A DNA stretch of 64,000 nt. Source: Fasciola hepatica. Taxonomy: Eukaryota > Platyhelminthes > Trematoda > Plagiorchiida > Fasciolidae. Numbering within the stretch: the first letter of the stretch is position 1; the number at the start of each line of letters is the position of its first letter. Made by a program: the position numbers and the translations under genes. Under the pieces are notes generated by a model. It did no database searches and had not been told where the DNA came from. It worked only from the letters and a program-made list of their open reading frames with translations. Where the stretch lies: positions 4,574,001-4,638,000 of the forward strand of contig CANUEZ040000117.1 of the NCBI GenBank assembly GCA_948099385.1, read 5' to 3'. Of the stretch, positions 50,119 through 63,064 are shown piece by piece.

Positions 50119-52892
50119 ATTAACTGAATAACTGGTTGGCTGACTGATATGACGATTGCCTTTTTATCGTATCTTCCAGTGAATAAATAAATACCAAATT
50201 CATTCTTTGGTCGACACTAGGGAGTTTGATTTCTGTGATGAATTTTCTCCGTACTATGATGGATGATGAGAGTATTCGATCCGTTATAAACAGAGCTCTC
50301 CTCGGCTTCTAAATAATCGATGAAGCTGTTCAGCCGTTTGATGCGGCACGCTGTTTATAGAATCCTCAGATAGCGAATGTTCTGGAAATCACCGAGTAAA
50401 TATATAATGAATCGTTCTCGCTTCGGTAGTTGCCAACTTCGTTGAATGCCTTTAGCAAAGGAACCAAATAACTCGAAATAGCTGCTCATCATAAAAAGGC
50501 ATATCACACGTTTTCACTCCTCTCGCCGTTTGCTTTCCCTTTAATCTTTATTCGTTATCTACTTTATTATGATTAAATAATGGTACAACATTTCAAGGAG
50601 GAAATTGCGCCCAATCAAGGGCCGCCAACTGCTAGACCACAATGTCAATTTTCCTAATCGTATGCATCAAAAAGAATGTAAAACAAGTTGAGATTCAGTC
50701 TATCAGTTATTACTTCACCAAATGTGGTCAGTCTGTCAGAAACGAGCTCGGATTAACTGATAGGTGGGTGGATGTGTGGGAGCTGGTTTTAGCTCAGTAT
50801 AATGGAAAGTAACGAAAAATAGCCAAGACTAACAACAAAAACTGTTAATAAGGTGTCTTGACGACCACCCAATTACCAACTATTTGAAGGCAGTTGGGAC
50901 TCACGAATTGCTGTGACTAACACATATGCATTCAAAACTGTCTAGCTAACATGTGAGGGTACGTTCGTTACTACGCTGTCGCAGCTTGGCTATCGAATCG
51001 CCTTCCACATTTCCATGCCTCAGTAACTGATCCACTGTTAGCTCAGGCACTCTGTGAGGCACAAACCCTGCGACAAGTCCGACTGTACACTAAATGAATT
51101 ATGGCCAAGCTTAACACAGACTTCAAACTCAAACCGTTGTCGGGTCCTCTATCTATCTATCTAACTGAGGGTGTAGTGAAAGAAGATTGAGTTCAAGCCT
51201 CAATATTTATGATAAAAACTAAATTACTAATGTGAATTGGGAAAGAATAACCCCCACGACCATAGTGAACCGCGTCTTGAAGTGGCTCAAGGTGAAACCA
51301 ATTCTTCTGATTTCTCACAATGACACCAGCCATCATTCACACCGATTTTCATGCATATCAATGATTTATTATCACCATCACCCCCATATATTTCGGTCAG
51401 TGGTGATTAGGGGATTCGAAAAGTCCTGAATGCTAAACTCTTGGTTACTTCACCGTTTCTCAAATGATTTTCCACTGTTGCATCTTGAAAGCAAATCCAA
51501 TAAACGCTCTGTTACTGCCATTTTTCCAAAGTGGCGATTGGAACCAGCTTCACTTTATCGTGACAGGAGAAAATTCCATCTGCTCTTTTATTAGCCGCAT
51601 CGTTCCTTTCCGGTCTGATTTTGGACCGAATCGAATCTATATACACGGCAGCGAGTTACGTATTATCACCAACAGAGAATATATTCAGAGCCTTTCTTGA
51701 AAGATTTGAATGGTTCACCATGCGACATCAACGCTCCCCACCCCCTCCACCCCAGTGTGTTATCCGTGAGAGCCGCCACTACTTCGCCACTTTTTGTTGT
51801 TCTTACGATGATGGAATCTGTAGTGAGATCGTAAATCAGTCCAATTCACCCCGTAAATGATGTCTGTTCACGAGCATTGGGCAACACGCGACTGGCCAGG
51901 CTTTTCTGTCGGTCTCGGATGCATCATCCAATCCAGTGCTTTTATGGATTTGCACTCGCGTAGCCTTTGCTTGTAAAGCCGTTCCGCAAAGAAATCTCAA
52001 CAGATCAATGACTCGAGTTTTCTTTCTGAGTGGTATTATTAAGCCTGGGCTGTCCGCTATAACAATGGCAATACAGCACCATTGTTTTATTCCCTTAGGA
52101 CACAGCTATCGAGTTCAGAAGGAGATTCGAATCCCGGGATGCGTACTTGTGGACCGTACACGCTAACCCGGAGACAGATTATTTATTGGGGCTAACTCTC
52201 AACTACTTGTTTCCGGTCAACACCACTGCATAATCCAGCACAAGTGCGTCCTTAGTTTGGGTCCGTATATTACTAACTAGTCCATTACAAGACGATCAGT
52301 TTGTGTAATGGAACATTTCTCTGAGTGTAACAAAGGTATTAGAAATAACCTAGAGAGCTTAACCAGTTGATCATTTTTATTTGTGTATGTCAGAATATTG
52401 AATGACGATAATATGACTAATTTGCATTCTTGCAGTAACCTGGTGGGCAAATATATCAGTCAATCTAATATGATCCTCTCCTCACCCACTTCCAGAGACA
52501 CTTCTGACGTATCAGGACCGCAATCCGTCATTCCCCCACTCGTGTTGCCTTAGTCCGATGGCGTGTGTTATGCATTGGCGCTAACACGAAAAAATGAAAA
52601 GAGCTTACGGGCCAAATTTGTCCTTTTTCTTTCTCTATATCAACCACTATGCAGACAATTTCATTATCATACAACAAATAGCTCACACCTATCATTCAGC
52701 TGGCAATTGTGGTGTACACGTCAGATTTAGTCTGCTTATAGATTGTGTGCATATGGAATTGACTATCGAATGTTGATAGGTACACAGCGTAGCATGGGCT
52801 CTTATCGATCAACCGGCTTCGTGGGCAACAAAACACTTCCGCTTCAAGCCCATTTGATGGGAAGAGGGGGGGGGGTGGCACAGCTCCCTAAT

Positions 52893-52894
<2 letters not shown>

Positions 52895-52931
<37 letters not shown>
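52895..52931. repeat. TTA trinucleotide repeat
   Basis: Perfect TTA run of about 37 bases, 20 bases after a G run. Confidence 0.95.
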
Positions 52932-52932
<1 letters not shown>

Positions 52933-54437
52933 TGTCATTATTACCATTAAAGCCGGGTCCGACAAGTGTGACGATGACACACTGTGACCTTCAGAGGTGA
53001 ATCACCATTCCCATCCTCTCTGATGTAAGTGCTGATGCCTGCTTAGGCACTTACTGAGCTCCGGCTTACTGAGCTTTCATTCTATCCTTTCAAATAGTAA
53101 ATGTGTAACCCCCACCGACGAGAACTGCATCCAGCATACTACAGCGCTTACGCTATCGTGCACACTAATGAGGAAAATTTTGCTTTTTGAACGTCAGACT
53201 CATTATTCAGTAACACTGGATGCTAGGAAGATGTTCATATTGCTCCAGACTAACCCCGTCTTAAGTTGAATCACGGCACCGAAAATCAAGGTTGCACGTG
53301 GTCGGGACACGAACTTCTCCTATTTAGCATCACCAGTCAAAATCCGCTTGGTCACACTGACCTCGTGAGCATAACCTCGATGGTGGTTTTCATACTTTAG
53401 GGCCGTAACGTACTCGTTTCTCCTCCGGCGCACACACCCGGGCAGACCAATTTCGTAGCTTCATTTCCCTGCTAGTTACACTGTTTCATTCGAAGCTTTG
53501 AACAACAGTTTTGCTGATTTCTCACATCTTAAATGGGTAACCTATGGCTGATTATTTATTTGGCCAAAGGGGACTACCATGAACAGTGAAAAGTAAATGA
53601 AAGATCTATAACTTTGAGTCGAGTGTCTGAATTATTACTTTTTCCCCAGCTATAAAAAGCATGACTTGATGCAAGGAAGCTTCTTGTCTTTGACGCTGTC
53701 TAGCACATTATTTCTTTGGTCCTAAGGCGTAGAAAATGTGGAATCAGTTCATCTTGATCGTGATTATAATAACTGCACAATAGAAAAACAAACGGTCACT
53801 GGATGAAATATCAGTTATTTGACTATCTTTACGGTAGAAAAGATAGAAAAGAAAAAAAGAAAAGCTGATCACCTGTGCAGTCCATGGACAATTCAAAACC
53901 GATCAAATTGTATTGCCCTATTAGGTTATAAAACAATGGGTATGACCTATCGTCCTTTATTTTTTCGTATTACCTTCATTGCACTCCGATCCCCAATTGA
54001 AAAGATTTCCATCAGAGAAGACCGTTAGCGTCTGATTGGACAGTCGTTCACAGTCAGAACCAGTCAAAAAGCGCTATTACACCATGTGGTGTAGATGGGA
54101 AGCTAGTTGAACAGAATTAACCCCAGTACTTTCACGGGGAACAAGTGTGACTTATAATTGTACACCCCAACCAACTTCGACTTCAAGTTTTGGTGAACAC
54201 ATCCAATAAGTTCCGATAAAATAGATATAGACAGCTCGCTTGAGATTCTCAGTGCTCATTTGAGAGTCGATACTGCATCGTAAACCGTTTCCTAAACTAG
54301 TCATATATCTAACCACTGAAACTGGACATCTTAGAATAGTTCACATTTGGTCTCATATAAAATGACACAGTTCTACTAGAAAAGAAAAACCAGAACAATT
54401 TTCTCCCAGCGAAACCTGATACAGTTTCTTCGCGTAG

Positions 54438-54514
54438 TCGGCCATGGTCAAACGGTTGTCGTCGGGGACTTTGGATAACAAGCACCCGGGTGGTTCGATT
54501 CCCGCCAACGCCGG
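54438..54514 (+). mobile_element. tRNA-derived SINE-like element
   Basis: cggccatggtcaaacggttg (box A-like) and tggttcgattcccg (box B), with an AT-rich tail (ttgtataataaataag) about 60 bases later as in tRNA-derived SINEs. It matches the layout of the copies at 18322, 20983 and 28461. Confidence 0.6.
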
Positions 54515-55998
54515 TCTCTTCGCCACTAGGCGACCCTTTGTTTTCCACGGCCAGCTTCCCGCATTGCTGTACTTTGTTGTATAATAAATAAGAAAGAATT
54601 AAAAGGAGTCTTTGTCTTATGAAGGTCCAGTAGTGGAAGTTACGTTGTCACTGCAGCATTCAACCCCGAACGACAGAGAAAAAGACATTGTCAGCCGCAT
54701 GTTATATCCAATAAGAATTGAATGGGATTTGATAAAGGCTCTTCTCGAAAATTATACGATTTCACTGAAACGACCGCGTAAACCGCCTTTGGGATAGGCT
54801 GTTTACATGACAAATCCTCCATGTTAGACTCAGCCTACATTCAGGTCACAGATTAATTGGATGGATCAGTCTAGATACTGGTTGTTTCTTCACAGAACAG
54901 ATTAGCGTAGCTCCTAATATGCCACTCTCAAGAGACTCAAAATTGTCAAAGCATGGTGACCGAAAAGTTTACACGAGCCTTGTTTTGATCCTGGACTGAC
55001 GATAGCCTTGTGCATCTTCAATTATTCTGATTTTATTCAGCTTATACAAATATGTCTGAGTTGGAATGGGGGTAAGAGAGAATAATCCTATTCGGTACAG
55101 GAGCTGAGTCAGTATATTCATACGCATGGTAATGAAGTGTGCGAGGCTTGTTTTTGTCGTAGAGTCACAGACAGAGTTCATTCCAGTCTACTGGACCACC
55201 CGACAAAGGTGATATGATTGTGCGCTTCTGATCTCGGGGATTTGAATGACTGTGTCACTGATCGACTTCAATAAACCAACCAACTTTTCATTTAATAGAG
55301 TATCAGAATAGCATAAACAAAAGTAAGTTATTATTTGTGTTCTCTTTAAAAGAATACTGAATATTTGATTAAATAAGCCAACAATAAAATTCCACTGACC
55401 CACAGTGCAAACCACTGAGCATGGCATAGTTCATTTTCACTCTGAACGCCTCCTTAGCCTAATCAGCCCCTATGTCGCTCTTGCACAGACCCTCGTATAA
55501 AAAAGTCAGAATGATGCCTGGCTCTGGGAATGTTGGTGTTCAGTCTACCTGCAAAAAGTAAATTTTAATAATCAATAAAATTAGGCATTAGTTACTGCAA
55601 AGCTTTTCCTCTCAGCAGGTTACCGAAGGAAACCCGGCCTCATCATTCGAAGTGCGATTGCTCAACTGGAATTCAGGTTTATCAGTGCTTACTAAAGCCA
55701 CCGTGATCAAGCTGAAAATGCACCTCTCCGAGTAAAGAATCAAATTACCTATGTTCCCACACTTTAGCTACATAACCCCGACCCAGCTACGTGTTTAGAT
55801 AGTACATGATCACGTTTTCAATGCTGCTTCATAATGCCGTATCCTGTGTATAAAATGTCAAGTTTCCGTACGACCGAGGGGAGTAAACTAAACGTCTGTA
55901 TCACAAAACCGTGGTCTTTCTTCCCGACCTCGTCAATTAAATGAAGACAAAGCAAGACGTCAGATATTGAAATCAAATCTAATCACAAATTCACTTAC

Positions 55999-56895
55999 CA
56001 ATTTTCCATCTACGGTGTACACCTGTTGCACGGTCATGTCAAACAATGTGCTCAATTCGTGCAAAACCTGACTCATATTACGAACCAGACGTCTTCGAAT
56101 GAGTACTGTTCGACGAATTCGTGGAGTTCCATCCAATCGAATGCAAATTTGTTTGGATTCGTCCAGTACGGTTTCATCTTTGTTTATCAAACCGTCGTGG
56201 TATTCTGGTGAGACTGAATCGCTATTGCTTCTGTCAGTAGTGGATGAAACTGCTCTAGATTTTGTCGTCCGATTCACTTCTATGGCTCCAGGGCATCCGA
56301 ACTTTTCTGATAACAGTGGATCTTTCTCGTTCCTGGGAACCAGTCGGAAGTGAGTTGGTAAATCAGCTGTTTTCCGAACTGAACGGCTGTACTCTTGAGT
56401 ACCCCAACGCCAAGGCGGCATACTGCGACCCATTTGGACACCTCGCGGATTGTTCATACGTTCTGAACAGATGTAATACCCGTTGTTTTTCAAGTCAGTC
56501 AAAGAGCGAATTTTATCTCTACCCCTTGGTGTGAATATGGAACGTGCACCTGATGCCAATTTCGGCATCTTTTCTGTCAGGTCGCCTAAGAGGGCCTCGA
56601 GACTGCGATATCGATTTGGATGAATCGCCAGTCGAATTGTTTGTCCATTTACGTCCCCATCTTGATAAAAGAAAGCTTTCTTAACGCTTGAATGACTGGG
56701 TGATCGGACCATTGCGGAGGAGTTATTCTCGTTATTTTGGGTTCTGTAGGTTGTTCGGGGTTGCCTTTCCCCCTGGCTTGGTCGATTCGTGGAGTACACC
56801 TGGGTATTGGCATCTGGTGAGAAATTTACATAGTTTCTAGTAGAGATTGGATAATCACCTTTATTGTCTATCAGTAATTTGAGATCGTCTGACAT
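55999..56895 (-). CDS. RP1: RP1-like exon 1: tandem doublecortin domains
   Basis: Encodes residues 1-299. After a polar, Ser/Asn-rich leader, DCX1 (about 72-147) opens with KKAFFYQDGD and contains FTPRGRDKIRSLTDL and YYICSE, which match the RP1/RP1L1 type of DCX closely. DCX2 begins at about 248 (ICIRLDGTPRIRRTVL) and reaches QVYTVDGKL, where the exon ends on a TTG|GTAAGT donor in phase 0, splitting DCX2. I chose ATG at 56895 because it is the first in-frame ATG after the upstream stop; the open frame runs about 100 bases further upstream without an ATG, so an upstream coding exon with an acceptor near 56985 is possible. The domain pair binds microtubules in the ciliary axoneme in known RP1 proteins. 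Domain identity is strong; the start is uncertain. Confidence 0.88.
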
Positions 56896-59800
56896 AAGTC
56901 CTCGAGTTATTCGAATTGAACAGCTTATCCATACACGAGTTGTTTTCTTCGGCAAATACGGATAATTAGGTGCAAATGACGGACTCTGAGTACATACTGT
57001 ACGGGGTTATCTCCAACAAAGAGTCACTGACCAGATCGATAGACATTCCTAGAACACAAATCACAGTTTGTTATTTTTCATCGTTATGTTCGGCGGGAAA
57101 TCTGAGGTCAGAAAGAAATGAGGTGAGTTGTGTGACTGGGTCATGCTCGTTCCCTTACGGGCTCTGGCTATTCAGTCACTGGGACGTGAGAACGTGTTTT
57201 TTCTGGGACTAGTTAACTGATTGGTTGACCAGGGATTAACGCGCGGGTTGGCTTGTTTTGGTCCGGTTGCTAGGTAACGCAGTGCGATAAACTGCTATAT
57301 CAAGAAGCATGATGATAGAATAAGACTGACGTGATAGTGTTCGGAGAAGTGGTTGGAAAACGATGATTTCTGTTCTGTTGGATGGAGGCATAAACATACT
57401 TATTCGGAAGCAAACCAAAGGATGAAATTGTGGTCGATTTCAGATCGAATCGGGTTTTCAGATAATTTTCAACTGCAGACGAAGGGGATAGAAACAAATA
57501 TAATAAATAAACAACAATACTAGGCATTGACAACCACAGTAAAATGGGTTCGAAAGGATGCACCCGGATGTGCAAAGTACGCCATCCGTTATACTTACTG
57601 TCACTTGGGGGACGATTATTTTGAATAAAATAGGGTTAGCGGCGAGTAAGATAGGCTTGTCTAAAGTGTCCAAAAAATATCCAATTGTGAAAGGAGTCTT
57701 TAAACTCCAAGAAATCGTTGGGTTTTTCTTCTCATTATGACGGTGAATGATTAGGGGAGGGGAGATGCAAACCCCTGGTAGTTTAAACTGTGTCTGAACC
57801 GTTGAATATTGAATTATTTAGGTAGCTGGTAAATTGGTATAGACGTGAAACTGGTTGATGCGGACAGATTTGTTCATCTTTTACGTCGTGATTTGTTCGG
57901 TGTTCATTCAGGGGTGTACAAGGGCGAAAACGTGCAAGAGTTGGTGCAACGAACGAGAAAACTAGGATGACCAAATTAATCTGTTGTTTATCCCACGTAT
58001 ATTTCGTACTCTTCCTGTCTCAGCGGAAATAAAGTGAATCAGATAACCAGGAAAAGAATTCCACTGATGAATAGAAGTGTTAACTTTTTATTGACTTTGG
58101 AAACAGTTCCTTACATTTCAATAAAACCTATATTCATATTCTCAACGAATTATTAGAGATAAAAGTACGTGTGGAATTTTGTGTTTGAATCTTTCCCTGT
58201 GTGTAGTAGTACAGGCGAATCAAGGGACACGAAATTTCTGGAGAAGATAGTTCTTGAGGATATGGCTGGAAGACATATCTGGCAGACTGGCGGGCACGAA
58301 CATAGGACAAGTGAGTGAAATTAGGGACGTACGGGGTTCGTATTGATCTGTCACCCTTTAAATACCATTTAAGCCGTTGAGCTAGTAAAGAATGTTGGAT
58401 ACTCAGGACTGGAAGATTGGTTATTTAGGTTGTGTACTGATAAGAAAAAGATGACGATCTCATTCAGCGTATGTTCCGGAGCGATTGATTTTAACTACCG
58501 TCATTTGGGAAGGTAGCCACGGACAGTCTTTCCAAATAATGCCAATCTAAGCTTCTCAGTTTACAAACTATGAGGCTTTTTAAGGACCGTTCATATAGAG
58601 GAGGTGTATAAGTTTTAATGCATGACGGGCTACTAGATTGTTGTAAATAAACTGAGATGAGGGTGCTTGATTTGCACTATGACACACTTGCATGCCAAAT
58701 TTGGACTTTCCAAATGGAATTATATAAAACTGTGGCTGTGTGTTAGACAATCAAGCACTTTACACTTCTGCCGTTTACCCATTCAATCGACAGTCTTGTT
58801 AGTGACAAATCGCGAAACTGATAATGCTTTACTGGTGAAATATATCACGTGTGGTCAATCAATGGTCCGAATGATGCAACCGCAATTAATTATTCTTGCT
58901 AACCGAAAACAATTCTCCTGAGGTAGCTGTTGATACATGAAATAAACTTTACTGCAATATACCAATTACAGATTCCCATTAAGTCGGCTGGAATTATATC
59001 CGTTCTTGTTTTCTTTCTAACCACTGTCACGGTTTGGTCCATAATGCATGTTAATTTATCTTCAAGGCGCACAAACGTGTTTTATCATGTGGCTACTAAT
59101 CAGTAGAGAGAAATACGAAGCCCTAATTACCAAAACGACATTGTCAGCCAGAGGAACCAGTAGTACAAGCCCTTAAACTCGTTAAAAGGAGAACTCTAAA
59201 ACCCTAGTAAGTCACATGAGACCGCCAACGGCGGTGACGAATGTAGCAAGTAATCTCATCCATAAAGATTAGTACCAAGTGTTTACTTTGGACCGCGCGA
59301 GTATTTTTCAATGGTTTTCTTTCAGTTGCATCACAACTCTATGGTGAATGCGACGTTTTCAAGTGTTTGTGTGGCCATTATTATCCCCCATAATATTTGA
59401 AGTTAGGTACTCGATATTCTTCTGACTAACTGAGAACCAGTATCTCCTCAAAATCTTTTTTTAACAAATGCATTTACTTCTTTGTATTATGCAATATTTC
59501 AGGAAGAGACCATAGTCAACTGGAGGCGGCCAGCTGAGGAAAGTGACTGAGATGGAATAGGCCGGCGTACTGTCAATGGAAGGCTTGGTTCGTTTAGTAG
59601 ATAGCACGATGGTTGGGCGAGCAGCTGGCTCACCTCCGCTTGTCCTGAATTGAGGAAACGATTGTGGCGAACGAAGTGAACCGATGGAGCAACCAAATAC
59701 CAACTTTAGTCCGAACCGAATCAACCAACTGAGTTCGTTATCAGACTAACCACTCAGAATAAGTACTTGTGAATCGGGTAGACCGATAAGTTTGCGAGTC

Positions 59801-62800
59801 AGGACTTGGCCATGACTACCAAGCATTGTACATATACTCTTTTTTGAGATGGTATGAATACATACGGGTCTTCTCTCTAGACTTAGTGGGACGGAATAGA
59901 TGACTGCCGACAGAGGCGCTATTTGAACCTCGGGAAGAAGAGCCCGTAGCTCACCATAGTGATCACTCACCCACCACCGGCCCGCCAGCACAAATGTGTA
60001 TTGTCTTATTTAGATCAATCAGCTACGGAATAGCTAGCTACGCAATCTGTTTCACTGTTCATCAAAAAATCCTCATGTTCATAAATGTCACTGTAAACGG
60101 AATCCAGTGCGTTGGAACTAAGTCGGACTTATAAGTTATTTTTAACCAGTTTTTTGAAGTCTATCATTGATGAGTCAATTAGGGTGCGAGAGTGTGATCA
60201 TTAGCTGATAACCAAGCTAGTTGTGTTTTACCAGTATCTGTCAGTTAGTGAAAGTGAAACGAGTAAACATTTGTGTTTTAGCCAAAGCTCTTTCTCAGGT
60301 GGAAAGGTTTCAGGCTTTGAGTTTGCCGACAACCTGGTTCTCCTAAGGGAAGATCAAGAGGTAAACTGAAAGCCGCTCTGAACAGTTCGAATAACTGTGC
60401 ACGATAGTCCGGAGTACGTTTTTTACCTTCAAAGTGTAAGATGCTATTGCGGGAATGGAACACTCCAGTACTAAGCATCACTATGTGAGGAGATACATTA
60501 AGACAGGTTTATGGTTTTTTTTTACCTAGGTAGCTGTACTTCACCTGAAAATCGAAAACCGTATGGATTTCCCTAAAATATACAGAACGCGTTTTAGACA
60601 TTCCCTCACCCCAGTCATCGGTGGAGCCGACTTGAATTCCGTATGTCTATCAAAGGGAGTGTAGACACTGGAGCAGTTAGGCCAGCTCTTTTAAGCTGAG
60701 GTGGTGCCCAACAAATTCCATGACGATACCGGCATAAACTACTAGTCATATTTGTTGAACATTATGGATTGCGTATATTTCGTCACTTCCCTTCTAAGCA
60801 TGGTGAGAAATTTCTTGTCATGAACCACGTGAAGATTTGTCATACAGTGTAAATGATTCAACCTTGAAAGTTCTAGATCTCGAATGACAACTAAGCGGCG
60901 AAAGAAAATAGGTCGGTCAATGAGTTATTCATTGAAGTCTAAAAATATAGTTTTCAAAGATGGTAGTATACGAGAGAGAATGGCACCCTGAAGTACTTTT
61001 GTCGTTGAAAGTAGTCAAGAGGCCGAGACCACGACAGTGTGTTAATTATTCCCAATTAGTAGAGTGGTCAGATAAGAGACCTCCGGTAGGCGGCAGGCTA
61101 CGGTCTACATCTAGTATACGTGGAATTTTTTCTCTTCGCACAACTGAATGCATCGTTACAGTCTGGACTACAGACACTAATAGCTTTGCGTAACCTATAT
61201 CGAAAAACAAAATAGCATATGACATTTATTTACATTCAATGGGACACCTGAGTAACAATGGTAAAGCTGGCCGCGCCAGTTGTTCCTGTCTCGGAGACCG
61301 TTCGAAGCAATAGAAGTCACTGAAAAAACATGTCTAGAGTACTGTATGGCGCGAAATATGCGAAAGCATTTCGCAGAATCCTTACTAGTGCGTATTTCAG
61401 TAAAGGTGGTTGGTTTTAGAGTCTTTCAAATGTCTCCCAGGCAGTTAACATGCGTTTGCATTTTTGATACCACTTTAGCATAATCCTGGGTATCTTCAGG
61501 GAAAAAAGGTTGGTTATATTAACGTGTTACCGCTAAGGATGAACTGAGAGCAAATTCAGGTAGCATCCTCGGAGGCATCCCTTTTTAGATTACAGATTTC
61601 AACATACCTCGTCCTCATTAGTACTCCAGATACTTAGGAGGAATATACGACTTAAGAACTCTTCGTTTAAGGGTATTATTGGGCCTAGAGGCATTAGTCT
61701 ATGTTAAACATCGGCCCAATGCTTTATTTGGCCTCCAGTTTCCACTCTCAGTCTCATCAGAACACGTTTTCAGAGAAAAAAGTTGTTTTCAATGATTCGT
61801 TCTCCAGTCTCTACAGATCATATAGGAAATGGTCGTGCGGATCGACACTTCCACCTAACCCCAACCCCCTCCCATAAACTATGTCCATTCTGAATGACCC
61901 TTGACCATCTTAGCACAACCATTACCTATATGGCTTGTAAAGACTAAATAATAAATCATGGAAAACAAGTGTTTGTCTCTGACAACGTGTTCTGATATCA
62001 CAAAGTGCATATTCACTTTCCAGCTGGCTTTATTATTTGCTCTGTGGTATTTTGCCTACTAGCATGTTTTTGAGTAGTACGTTTCGAAATTAGATCTCCT
62101 CGGAGTGACCTCAGATTCTTCTCTACCCCGTACATCGCAGAAGCACGACAATAATTGGTGGAAGAAGTTTGAAGATTTTCGGTTTCCGAACACTTGCATC
62201 TTCGTAGCACGGCTGGAATATGGTGGGAACGCCGCATCGGTAACGCTCAGGCTACGCTTCAAATATTAAACGCACGAAGCAAATTACTAGTTAAAACTCT
62301 GAACCCCCATCTGGCTAAGGTGATTGGAACGTGTTACCCATGTTGGATGGGACACCTCTACGCGTAATATTCATTGATGCTGGGAAAGATTGTAAGATGA
62401 ACAACAGTAGCCAGGTTATGACGTATAGAGAATGTTTGAACAGCCTAACTATCAGATATGGTCCATTAAAGTGGGTTATGCTTCAAACGAGAAGATATAA
62501 TATCGGTAACACGGGGTTGTCGGTGGAAAATTGAGTCGACTTTCTGGTTACCATGGGTAGCCTTTCTCACGTCACATGGCGCATCGTTTTTTCTATAAAC
62601 TCCGAACCTCGTTCGGGCCTGAGATACTGTGTTAGGCTTCCTTTGTCGGGGCTCAAGACATCGGATCACTCGGTAGTGTTGCGACCAGTGGAGCTGCCGA
62701 ATCACGTTTTTTTCTATCAATCTGATATCATTGTTTGTAATTCTTTTCCTATTCTTGATTGCCACTATTTCCGAATGGAGCTGTTGCTGAGAAATTCCAA

Positions 62801-63064
62801 CCAGAACAGCCCCACTGAGTGCACGGTTATAGCTTTTTCGAACTAAACTGAAGTGATCTCTGTCTCTCTCCCTTAACAGCGGAGATTCGAGTCTGTAAAG
62901 CAACAGAAAAAACAACCATCGACCAAACTATTCTACCGATCATTTTACTTAGCTAGTATCTGTAAATAGAAAAACTTTAATGCAACCAAGTCACTTTTGA
63001 TCATCCATTCTGTAGCCGATTCGAAATGGCTGCCGCTCAAGACCGTCGTGTAGTATACTCAGAG
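56896..63064. other. 5' flank of RP1-like gene, largely unannotated
   Basis: Should contain the promoter and any 5' untranslated exon, but I cannot place a start. The only repeat I can support is the copy at 59726-59827. A 149-codon minus-strand frame at 62466-62915 and others here show no family resemblance. Confidence 0.5.
59726..59827 (+). repeat. Copy of unclassified dispersed repeat
   Basis: Partner of 39282-39383, about 70 percent alike by eye over 100 bases. The upstream tggttcgtttagtagatagca also recurs with two changes near 25900. Confidence 0.6.

Larger units (their letters stand above)
41648..55998 (-). other. Intron 1 of RP1-like gene
   Basis: A 14.35 kb intron between the two halves of DCX2. 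It contains a tRNA-like element (42719-42832), hairpin element (48330-48495), small foldback (49032-49154), a possible nested plus-strand terminal exon (49268-49467), tRNA-derived elements (49668-49735, 54438-54514) and a TTA run (52895-52931). 42840-48320, 49740-52890 and 52940-54430 show no supported coding or mobile feature. Confidence 0.8.

Noticed and set aside
54309..54548. 79-codon minus-strand frame
   Set aside because: It is the antisense of the tRNA-derived element (box B gives GNRTTRV).
62466..62915. 149-codon minus-strand frame as a gene
   Set aside because: No recognisable domain, the start is not an obvious ATG context, and the other strand is open too; chance frame is likely.
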